The position numbers and the translations under genes are program-made. The notes below the pieces were generated by a model. The model was not told the DNA's origin. It ran no database searches and saw only the letters and a list, made by a program, of their open reading frames with translations. This document shows, one piece after another, positions 1 through 8,618 of a stretch of DNA of 64,000 nucleotides. Origin of the DNA: Serripes groenlandicus (lineage: Eukaryota; Mollusca; Bivalvia; Cardiida; Cardiidae); contig JASEVX010000003.1 of the NCBI GenBank assembly GCA_031761405.1, positions 142,964,350 through 143,028,349 of the forward strand. The letters run 5' to 3'. Within the stretch, counting starts at the first letter, position 1, and each line of letters starts with the position of its first letter.

Positions 1-116
1 AGTTTATGAAATATTCAGAAAAGAAAGATTCACCATTACCGTTAGTTTTATTGAGGTATGGCTAATATATACTGTAGTGTGAATTAATTAACACATGTTT
101 ATTCTAATAATTCTAG

Positions 117-750
117 ACGGAGTCAACAGCCTAAAGAATCTGATCATAATGAAATATTACCAAGAGGTAACTTAACTTACAACAATGTTGAGGATGAGGT
201 CTGTTATATGAATACGATAGACCAAACTGGTGGTTTATCCTTGGCTTCGGAAAATAGCACTTATATTTCAAAGAAACTACAACAAGCTAAAATAGATCCA
301 AAACTGGACATCCAAAGCCAATCGACGGATATTACAGACGCAAGGGTAACATACGAAAAGGTAGATGAAGTGTCAGCTGTATACTCTAAGGTCGACACAA
401 CTGATGTCATTTCCGCCGAACAAAACACAATACCAAGTGACCAGGCAACTAATACTTATTACAATACTGCTGATTATAATATGGACGTTGACAATTACGA
501 TCATATTGGGGGAAAACATATAACTGCGAAAGATGATGGTCATTATGATACAACGATCCTTGGTTCAAAGGGTGAGTCATTCTATGACACAACATACTTG
601 TCAGCACCAAGACATGCCGTGAACGACGATATTTATAATACGACCGATTGTCCAACCGACTCTGATTATGTTAATGACATGGGTCGAAAAGATGATAATT
701 ATGCCAATGCCAATTGCGACGATGTTTACGCTGATGTAGACGACAATTGA
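117..750 (+). CDS. Terminal exon of an upstream receptor paralogue: tyrosine-rich cytoplasmic tail
   Basis: The exon opens after a TTCTAG acceptor (AG at 115-116). One leftover base is followed by an open frame to the stop at 748-750, so the ATG at 208 is internal and not a start. About 211 residues hold 16 tyrosines and no membrane segment. Visible motifs include CYMN (pYxN, Grb2 type), VTYEKV (fits the ITIM consensus) followed seven residues later by VYSKV, then NYDHI, GHYDTT, FYDTT and DYVND. The order YNTADYN, DNYDHI, GHYDTT matches the tail exons at 36.08 and 48.01 kb, and the splice phase is the same, so this is the last exon of a paralogous receptor that begins left of the window. Role inferred: phosphotyrosine docking tail. 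Surface location is inferred from the paralogue with a transmembrane exon. Confidence 0.66.
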
Positions 751-1020
751 CACATGTTCAGACGACGTTTGAAAACATTTTGAGGAAAGAAGAAGTGCTC
801 GTTATGACTTGTTTTTGATTTCCGTCATTGATTCCTAGCTTGTCATAATCTAGTACCCAATTCAGCATGGTCTACAAGCTTTCTTTGGAATTTCTCCAAA
901 TTCATGTAGTTCATATAGTTATAAAAGCAGATGAGTTTATAAAGTGTATGAGCATTATCGCTTTCGTAGGTCCTTTGATAGTGGGTTGCCCTTATTATAA
1001 TTATGTATAGTAGTTATATT
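751..1020 (+). other. 3' UTR and flank of the upstream tail exon
   Basis: Non-coding sequence after the stop at 750. No repeat family recognised. The first clear AATAAA is at about 1,313, inside the following repeat, so the transcript end is uncertain. Confidence 0.3.
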
Positions 1021-1850
1021 AGAGAGCATTGTGTGAAATGAAGAGATTGCTCACTGATACAAGTTCTTCCTCTGTCACAATGTATTTTTATTTTATATTT
1101 CATGGTAACAACCAAAACTGTATTGCTCACTTGGTCGGATTTCTCCTTTTATCACAATGATTTAGCACATTTCATTGTAAAAGTGAAAAATGTATATATT
1201 AATGGGTTATGTATAGTAGCTATGTTTGAGAGCATTGTGAGAGATGGAGAAATTGCTCAATCAGGCATATTCTCCTTTTGCCACAACGTTTTTACACATA
1301 TGTCATTGTGTCAATAAAGCAATGCATATGCTTTTGGGTTATGTATAGTAGTTATATTTGAGAGCATTGTGAGAAATGAAGAGATTGCTCACTCACACAA
1401 GTTCTCCCTCTGCCACATTGTATTTTTATTCTTATATTTCATGGTAACAATCAAAACTGTATTGCTCACTTGGTCGGATTTCTCCTTTTATCACAATGAT
1501 TTCGCACATTTCATTGTAGCAGTGAAACAATGTATATATTAATGGGTTATGCATAGTAGCTATGTTTGAAAGCATTGTGAGAAATGGTGAAATCGCTCAA
1601 TCAGGCATATTCTCCTTTTATCACAACGTTTTCACTCTTTTTCACACATGTCATTGTAGCAGTGAAAACATGAATATGCTTAGGGATTATTTATAGTATA
1701 TATATTTGAGAAACAATGTGAGGAATGGAGAAATTGCTCACTCGGGCAAGTTCTCCTTTTGTCGCTATGTATTCTTAAACTTTATGGTAACAATCAGCAT
1801 TGTATTGCTGACTCGGTTGGATTCTCCTCTTCGATTAGGGGAGAAGGCAC
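1021..1850. repeat. Higher-order tandem repeat, about 340 bp per pair of 140-200 bp units
   Basis: The motif AGCATTGTG(A)GAAATG..GA(G/A)ATTGCTCA recurs near 1,025, 1,224, 1,363, 1,571 and 1,711. Units alternate between two types (one with CACAAGTTCTCC, one with CAGGCATATTCTCC), giving a higher-order period near 340 bp. Short open frames here are by-products of the repeat. The same core motif is scattered through the window in both orientations. Confidence 0.7.
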
Positions 1851-2049
1851 AATTTGAACTACAAGACAGATCAGCGAATAAGATCGAAATTTGACTATTT
1901 AAATGACTTAATTTCATTATATCCTTTTTTATATTTCTGTCCCCCCATTACACAAAAAGTTAACTTAATCATGCTTATATCATATTTTGTATATACATGT
2001 ATATTTAGTTCGTTTTCTTCTCCTTCTACTTACTCTATTTACTCTACTA

Positions 2050-2205
2050 CCTCTTCTTCTTCTTCTTCTTCTTCGTCTTCTTCTTCTTCGTCGTCTTCTT
2101 CTTCTTCCTCGTCTTCTTCTTTTTCTGCTTCTTCCTCTTTTCCTTCTTCCATTTCTTCTTCTTCTTCTTCCATTTCTTCTTCTTCTTCTTCTTCTTCTTC
2201 TGATG
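2050..2205. repeat. (TCT)n imperfect trinucleotide microsatellite
   Basis: Pyrimidine-only trinucleotide tract with TCG and TCC interruptions. It produces poly-Ser and poly-Leu open frames that are not credible genes. It lies just upstream of the LINE. Confidence 0.9.
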
Positions 2206-2371
2206 TTATTGAAAACATTTATTATCTTATTCCCAGATTATCATCAACTCTTCTCTTTTTACTATCTTACTCAACAAATCATGACACAAAAATGCATACT
2301 CACTGTAAATACACGTGGACAGGTCATTATGGAGGATCTCTGCTGATCTTAATTTATGATTCCATTACCTG

Positions 2372-3796
2372 ATGGGAGTTGACTTATCAGCATGGAGATC
2401 TGCCATAGGCCTGTTTAGCGGTGTAAAATTATCGAATTTGTTTACTTCATACTATCGATGCTTTTCATATTTACATCTGTTGGTATTGGTGCTGATTCTA
2501 TTACGAATTGTACAAACAACATTTAACTTTTTTTTAATACAGTTGCAAGATATGATATATGAAAACTATCATGCTTTCCTTGTACTAATGATTTTATTAA
2601 GATCAGGAGATATTGAAACAAATCCAGGGCCTTTAAATTGTTCCCAATCATTAAATTCCTTTAACATTTTGCACTTAAACATTAGAAGCATTAGAAACAA
2701 ATTTGATTACATTAGAGACTCGCTACTAGATTACCAAGTATTATGTTTTACTGAAACACATTTAGATAATAATATTCTTGACGATGAAGTGCTAATTAAT
2801 AACGATTTCTGTGTACCTTATAGAAAAGATAGAAACAATCGTGGCGGGGGGTTACTAGTTTACATATCCAATGATCTCATTCACTCCAGAATTCCTGAAT
2901 TGGAAATATACTGTAACGAATCTTTATGGATCAAAATAAAAAATAAGCACGAACATTATATACTAGGAGTTTTTTACAGCCCTCAAACAGCGGATAAAGT
3001 ATTTTTTAGAAATCTCAACCTTAATATTGAAAAAGCGTATGACTATTCAAATAATATTATAGTAGTGGGCGATCTGGACGAAGATCTCCTAAATACAAGC
3101 TACAATAACTTGAAGCAGGTTCTTCTGTCTAACTCACTCAAAAATGTCATAACCGAACCGACTAGGCAGAAGGCAATACTTGATCCGATAATAATACCTC
3201 TTGATATGTCCTATCAATCTACTGAAGTGCTTTCTGTTCCAGAGGACATAAGTGATCATGATGCTACCATGATTTCACTACCCCTTTTCTATCATATCAA
3301 CAATGTATTTAAAAGAAAAATATGGAATTATAAAGCCGCAGATTACACACGTATGAACGAGCTAATTCTTAACTTTAACTGGGATCCCCTTAACGAAGGA
3401 ACTGTAAACGACTCATGCAAGTTTTTTACAGATAATTTTATGACTATTGTCAATCTTTGTGTTCCATCGAGGTATATTACAGTTCGAAAAGGAGACAAGC
3501 CATGGTTCGATTCGAAGTTAAGACATTACATTCGATTAAGAGATCGTTATCGGTCCACATTTCTTAAAACTAGTAAGCAGTGTGATCTCTTAAAGTTCAA
3601 ATCAATACGAAATAAAGTAAACAATTTAAAAAAGAAAGCTAAGATAACGTTTTTCTGCAAGTTAGATGACTCACTTAAATCAATACGAAATAAAGTAAAC
3701 AATTTAAAAAAGAAAGCTAAGATAACGTTTTTCTGCAAGTTAGATGACTCACTTTACTTCAAACAAATGACAAAAGAGGTTTTTGGAAAACAATAA
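2372..3796 (+). pseudogene. LINE ORF, 5' part: leader, 2A motif, EEP endonuclease
   Basis: 474 codons. Residues 30-50 are a hydrophobic stretch that could act as a signal or anchor. Residues 79-87 read GDIETNPGP, matching the 2A consensus DxExNPGP that makes the ribosome skip the Gly-Pro bond. The endonuclease domain starts at about residue 95: HLNIRSI, the catalytic Glu in FTETHLD, and ISDHD with the catalytic His are present. The usual GDFN motif reads GDLD, so a conserved catalytic Asn appears replaced. Codons 409-460 contain a tandem duplication of 26 residues. The frame ends at 3,796 only because of a one-base deletion; homologous sequence continues in the next frame. Confidence 0.85.
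3598..3753 (+). repeat. 78-bp in-frame tandem duplication inside the LINE ORF
   Basis: Two adjacent near-identical 78-bp copies (26 codons, beginning SIRNKVNNLKKKAK) in the linker between endonuclease and RT. The length keeps the frame. Confidence 0.9.
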
Positions 3797-5457
3797 AATT
3801 ATTTTTTAAAACTAAGCCTTCTACTTCTATCCCTCCTCTGTCTAGTATATCTGCAGATGGAGAACAAACATTTTACTATACAGACATAGAAAAGGCAGGA
3901 CTTTTGAACAGTTATTTCACAAAGATCTCGTGTATAGATGAAACACACGCTAAATTGCCAGTCTTCTACCCAAAAACTGAAGATCATCTTACTGAAATAG
4001 TAGTGACACCAGAAGATGTTGAGTCTATCATTTCAATCTTGGATTTAAATAAAGCATCTGGTCCTGTTGAGATTAGTCATCGCATGCTGAAACCAGTTTC
4101 TAAAGCCATCTCGTTTCCCCTAGCTGATCTATTTAATAAATCTTTACGTCAAGAAAGCTTTCCTGAATTTTGGAAACTAGCGAATGTAACACCGATTTAT
4201 AAAAAGGGAGAAACTAATAATGTTTCAAACTATCGACCCGTATCTTTATTAAGCTGCTGTGGAAAAATTCTCGAAAGAATTGTTTTTAAACATTTATATA
4301 ACTTTTTCTTAAGAAATAATCTTATATACAAATATCAGTCGGATTTCTTACCACGGCACTCTACTACATATCAACTAATAGACATTTACCATCATATTTG
4401 TCAAACGTTTGAACAAAAACAGCACAGCGTTATGGTTTTCTGCGATATATCTAAGGCATTTGATCGTGTTTGGCACAAGGGTCTTTTATATAAACTAAAT
4501 CAAAACGGTATTAATGGAAAACTCTTGAATTGGTTGAAAAACTATCTTGAGGAACGAAGTCAGAAAGTAGTAATAAACTCTGTCTCATCTTCAATTAGAA
4601 AAGTTTCTGCTGGAGTTCCTCAGGGTAGTGTTTTAGGTCCACTTCTCTTCTTAGTTTATGTCAATGACATAGCTGAATCTCTTCTCAGCATTACAAGATT
4701 ATATGCAGACGATAGCTCCCTATATGTCTCTGCAAGATCAATCGATGATATAGAAGGTATAATTAACAGTGATCTCTGCATTATTTCTCAATGGGCCAAA
4801 CAATGGCTAGTTAATTTCAATCCCCAAAAAACGGAAGCCATGTTCTTTTCATTATGTGATTCTAATCGCCTTCCTGTTCTTCTATTTGATAATATCCCCA
4901 TTGATTTTGTTGAAAATCACAAGCATTTAGGTGTTACTTTTGAATCAAATGGCCGTTGGAATGAACATATAAATAATATAATTAAGTCGGCATCAAAAGT
5001 GTTAGGAATCATGAGAAAAATGAAATTCACTCTAACTAGGAGAGCACTTAACCAAATTTATTTATCATACATGAGACCAATTTTCGAATATTCTTCTGAA
5101 GTCTGGGACGGCTGTTCAATTTATCTGTCAGAAGCAGTTGAAAATATACAAAATGAAGCGGCGCGAATAGTAACCGGGGCTACAAGATCGTGCTCGCTCG
5201 AAAACCTTTACTCAGAATGTGGATGGCAATCACTAGCTAGACGTCGTGAAATAAAAAAGATATGTTTTATGTACAAACATGCTAACGCTCTATTACCCGA
5301 GTATGTTTCTAGTCTTATTCCCTCACAAAGTTCTGAGAGAGCGCTCTCATTAAGACAAGCATCTGATATACCCGTTCCATTTGCAAGAACTGAAACTTTT
5401 CGAAGATCGTGCATTCCATCATCTAAGTGTGCTAATTACCCTATGTATAAAACGTAA
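3781..5457 (+). pseudogene. LINE ORF, 3' part: reverse transcriptase
   Basis: The frame is open from about 3,781, before the first formal start-like codon at 3,904, and continues the endonuclease ORF after a one-base shift. RT motifs in order: KASGP, ANVTPIYKKG, NYRPVSLLS, CDISKAFDRVWH (catalytic Asp near residue 181 counted from 3,904), GVPQGSVLGPLLF, and RLYADDSSLY with the catalytic Asp pair at about 269-270. The thumb and connector follow to 5,457. RT catalytic residues are intact, so the copy is young or only recently damaged. The original C-terminus continues downstream in broken frames. Confidence 0.88.
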
Positions 5458-6094
5458 CAAAAATATGAACAATACTTGAATATACTATCACCCTTTTACT
5501 CACATGTTTTTGTAAATTTTAGAATGTGCAATAATCATCTTCCAATCGAAAAACTCCTTTGATCTGATATAAATCTTCACGAGAGAATTTGTAAAATATG
5601 CAAATCTGGAGATATAGGTAATGAATATCACTATTTGTTTTAATGCGCATATTTAAAAATTTCCGAAAAAAATTATACCTGGAAAGTAAAGTAGAAATAA
5701 CAATCTTCTAAGTTTCGATTCACTCATGAATGAGAATGAAGAAAATATCCTGTTTAAACTTTGTAGATTCATTAATATAATATTAAGATATTTTCAACAA
5801 TCACCGTGCCATTAACCCTATTCTTTCTCCCCTCTCTCTTTTCTTTCTTAATTGTATTATTTATCTGCTCCATAGTCTGGATTTTTGTTTGTTTATATTT
5901 TGTTATTTAATTTATTTCTTGTCACAGTATTATGTATGTGCTGAATGAAAAATAAACTTGTAAACTTGATGTGATCATTGTATTGATGTTATTGCTCTAT
6001 GTCTAGATACGCTGACTATTTATTCATATATTTGTATGTCCAAATTTTTGGTAACTATTGAAAACATTGTGGCAATGAGAAATATGCTTATAAT

Positions 6095-6480
6095 GACATA
6101 ACATAACATAACATACACTTTATTTACCCAGTAATGGTTACATTATATATGGGGATTTGATCAATACATTCACAGTTTGGTGATTTAATATAAACATTAA
6201 ATAGCAAATATGATAAAACCGATTAAATGTTGTAGTAATGATCTTTGTAATCGGGGGAAGTCTCATCAGCATCACAAGTAAACAAATTGAAGGAGATGCT
6301 GAAGCTTTTAAGTATTCGGTTGTTATAACTGTGAAAAAATGGCACTGGTTTAAGTATACTAACTTTGTAGCGGTCAAGATGCTTGGTATTGCGGATCTAC
6401 TTGTACATGGGGTTTGAAGACCATAGCTCACAGTGACCAATATTTTCTTTTCAAAAATGTTTTCAATTTTCACAATTTTA
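6095..6480 (-). mobile_element. Possible minus-strand LINE 3' end with (ATGTT)n tail
   Basis: Read on the minus strand the sequence gives AATAAAGTGTATGTTATGTT, a polyadenylation-like signal followed by a pentamer tail as in CR1/L2 3' ends. No protein homology is visible in the rest. Confidence 0.35.
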
Positions 6481-7023
6481 CGTTCTTACCAACATTGTCT
6501 CTTCAACAATTTTTTCAATTTTCACATATTTACCTTCTTGCTGAAAATTAAAAGAATGGGCCGCTAATTACGGATGATTACCCAGTGCTTATAACTGTTA
6601 TTAGGTTGTGTAAGCACAATGTAAGACATGCAACTCAAGGGACTTGAGTGCTGCATAATACAAGGTCGATTTATTAATAAAGCGGGTTCATAAAGTATTC
6701 CAATGTTGACAATGTATTTTTCTCGTGCAACTCATGGTCCTTGTTGACATAAGATAGTGAGTAACGTAAAACGTGAAGCGTTACAAATTCATTCATATGG
6801 ATAAGTACTTGGATGGAGTGAACAAGCTTTTTTCCGGTGGTATAAGGTCTAATAATGAGCATTTCTCTTTTTGCCACAATGATTTCAACCTAATCAATAA
6901 ATACATTTTTAATTGAAAGGATTTTCTTACTTTAGTGGTGCAATATATTTTAAAAGATTTTTTTAAAGTGGCATTTCCTTCCAGAGGGAAGAAATTCATG
7001 TAAAGAAAGTTCAAATAGATTTT
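6481..7023. other. Non-coding region, no gene seen
   Basis: AT-rich sequence. It contains one minus-strand copy (6,855-6,885) of the dispersed TTTTTGCCACAATG motif. Nothing else recognised. Confidence 0.4.
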
Positions 7024-7095
7024 TAGCTCGACTATTCAAAGAATAATGAGAGCTTTACTACTCGCCCCGGCGTCGGCGTCCGGTTACAGTTTTTT
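7024..7095 (+). mobile_element. 5' end of a Helentron/pearl-like element, interrupted
   Basis: Starts TAGCTCGACTATTC and continues to CTCGCCCCGGCGTCGGCG, the same 5' terminus as the elements at 13,440, 20,262 and 37,773. A SINE follows directly, then internal repeat sequence (7,399-7,564), then the DIRS element. Internal repeat resumes after 12,786. Confidence 0.7.
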
Positions 7096-7396
7096 GCCGA
7101 GCCCCGGTAGCTCAGTCGGTAGCGACGCGGGCTGTCAATCCAGGGGTTGTGAGTTCGAATCCCGGTTCGGCCAACTTTCTTTCCGATGATTGACAAAAGT
7201 CAATGCGACATGCGTCATTCGTCTTCCACCAATGAGCTAAGTCTATGTGGAAAAGCAGCCAGTTGATTGGGAAGATTGTTGTGTGGAGGACTGGTGTTAG
7301 AAAACCAGGAAATGCATGAGTAGGTGAACTGGCCGCCGTGATATGACTGAGAAATTGTTAAAAACGGCGTTAAACCCCAATCAATCAATCAATCAA
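7096..7396 (+). mobile_element. tRNA-derived SINE
   Basis: The head (7,096-7,172) is tRNA-like: GGTAGCTCAGTCGGTAGCG is an A box, GGTTCGAATCC-type sequence (GAGTTCGAATCCC) a B box, and the acceptor-like ends GCCGA and TCGGC pair. The body runs to AAAAACGGCGTTAAACCCC and a short (AATC)n tail. Related copies lie at 13,024 (minus), 42,490 and 50,650. RNA polymerase III promoter elements are visible. It is not a functional tRNA gene because it continues into the SINE body. Confidence 0.82.
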
Positions 7397-7398
7397 CC

Positions 7399-7564
7399 GG
7401 TTAAAGTTTAAGGGCAAGTTAGCATTTTGATTTCTATTTTTTACTTTTTCTCAATAAGTTCTTGTGCTAGGGTTTTCATATTTGGATTATAATTACATCT
7501 AATACCTTTCTTCATATTGTATGCTGAAGATGCTGAGTTGTGACCTGCTTTTTGAGGTAAAGAA
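7399..7564 (+). repeat. Internal repeat unit of the interrupted Helentron-like element, left copy
   Basis: GGTTAAAGTTT..AGGGCAAGTT..GCATTTT through TTCATATTTGGA and GTGACC..GAGGTAAAGAA. The same unit occurs at 12,798-12,955 after the DIRS element and partly at 13,486-13,520. The repeat lets the DIRS insertion point be read off. Confidence 0.75.
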
Positions 7565-7729
7565 TTTAAAGTTCTCTGCGTTACGGTAGTATAGAAGAGA
7601 ACGTATGTCGTAACATGTACGAATCACAAGCTGGTAGTTGTTGCACGTGTTAACCGTGCAGTGGGGGTATAAAAGGATGTTTTTGGCGGGTTCTCGTCAG
7701 TTCGACGCAAGACTTCTAGCAGTTGACTT
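7565..7729 (+). repeat. DIRS-group A1 repeat with TATA box
   Basis: 165 bp, identical to A2 at 12,259-12,423. It contains GGGGTATAAAAGGATG (TATA near 7,669), likely the element promoter. The gag ATG follows at 7,745. Confidence 0.92.
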
Positions 7730-7744
7730 CGTACCGCTTACACG

Positions 7745-8618
7745 ATGGAAAACCGTGACGAATTATCTAATCTTGTGGAGGAGCATGTTAAGGAAGCCAT
7801 GAAGCAGGGGCACAATAAATTATTGCATCAGATAGGCACAATGATGGAAAAGATAAGTTATTCATCTTGTTCACCTCGTCTTTCTATGTTAGAATTGCCA
7901 AAATTTAAACGTAAAAGCAACGAAGAGCAGTTCAAGTACAATATGAAGGTACAGACATGTATTGAGCAGACAGAGTCTTCGTTAGACGCAGGAAATATTC
8001 AGGAATCAAAAGCTAAACTAATTGAAGGTAAATTCAGGCAATTACTTAAATACATATTTATATGGTTTTAAATTCATTAGATAGCTATATTACATTTGTA
8101 GATATGCACGTGTTATTTACGTGACTAAGGAACCGTTATTTACAGGGCGGATTTACCGCGGGTTTTCTTTGCTTTCCGTTTTCATCCTGCACGTCAAAGT
8201 CATAGTGTATTTATGCTTGAATATGATTATTTCAGCCAAGAATACGGTAATGCAAAGGCAGAAGCACATACAATTGGCTGATAGCTCTGAGCTAGGTTGG
8301 CGTGTTGTTGCGGAATATCAGTCCAACCCAATTGCTAGTGACAGCGATGATGAAAAAAGAATGTATCGTGCGGAAGCCAGGGCATCTAAAAAAGCCAAAA
8401 TGGACAGGGGCAAGAAACGTTTCAGGACCAACCCTTACAGAAGACCGTCTTCTACAGAGTCGTCTGCTGTACAGTCAATGAATGGTGGGAATGGCAGCAG
8501 AAAGCCAGGGTTTTGCTTCACTTGTGGAAAACCGGGGCATTGGAAAAACGAGTGCTCTCAAGCTCAAACAAATAATAAGATAAGTGGGGATTTATATTTA
8601 TCTGCATTAATGGTCTGA
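7745..8618 (+). CDS. DIRS-group gag-like protein, two exons with CCHC zinc knuckle
   Basis: Exon 1 is 7,745-8,027 and exon 2 is 8,236-8,618, separated by a 208-bp GT-AG intron (donor GAAG|GTAAAT, acceptor ATTTCAG|CC). Exon 1 leaves one base of a codon and exon 2 supplies two, restoring the frame into KNTVMQRQKHIQLADSSELG, which reads as normal gag sequence; without splicing the frame stops at 8,071. The C-terminal part is basic and has a zinc knuckle, CFTCGKPGHWKNEC (Cx2Cx4Hx4C). The role inferred is nucleic-acid binding in the retrotransposition particle. A TGA at 8,616 ends the frame, and the same frame continues open into the RT ORF. Confidence 0.8.
8028..8235 (+). other. Predicted intron in the DIRS-group gag
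   Basis: 208 bp, GTAAAT...TTTCAG. It contains the in-frame stop at 8,069-8,071. Removing it joins two gag halves in phase. Confidence 0.72.

Larger units (their letters stand above)
2372..5970 (+). mobile_element. Non-LTR retrotransposon (LINE), CR1/L2/Jockey-like, with N-terminal 2A motif
   Basis: A single-ORF LINE read on the + strand: N-terminal hydrophobic leader plus 2A motif, apurinic-type endonuclease, reverse transcriptase and a degraded C-terminus with a trace of a Cys/His motif near 5,590-5,640. It ends near 5,953-5,970 in AATAAACTTGTAAACTTG, a typical LINE 3' end. Reading is broken by a one-base loss in a T-run near 3,777 and by more damage after 5,457, where recognisable protein sequence continues in other frames to about 5,790. 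Clade is assigned by motif appearance only. The 5' boundary is unclear because the region before 2,372 is microsatellite. Confidence 0.85.

Noticed and set aside
208..750. Intracellular protein starting at ATG 208
   Set aside because: The frame is open upstream to a splice acceptor at 115-116, with the same phase as the two paralogous tail exons.
1854..2372. Poly-Ser and poly-Leu ORFs
   Set aside because: Produced by the TCT microsatellite; no conserved sequence outside it.
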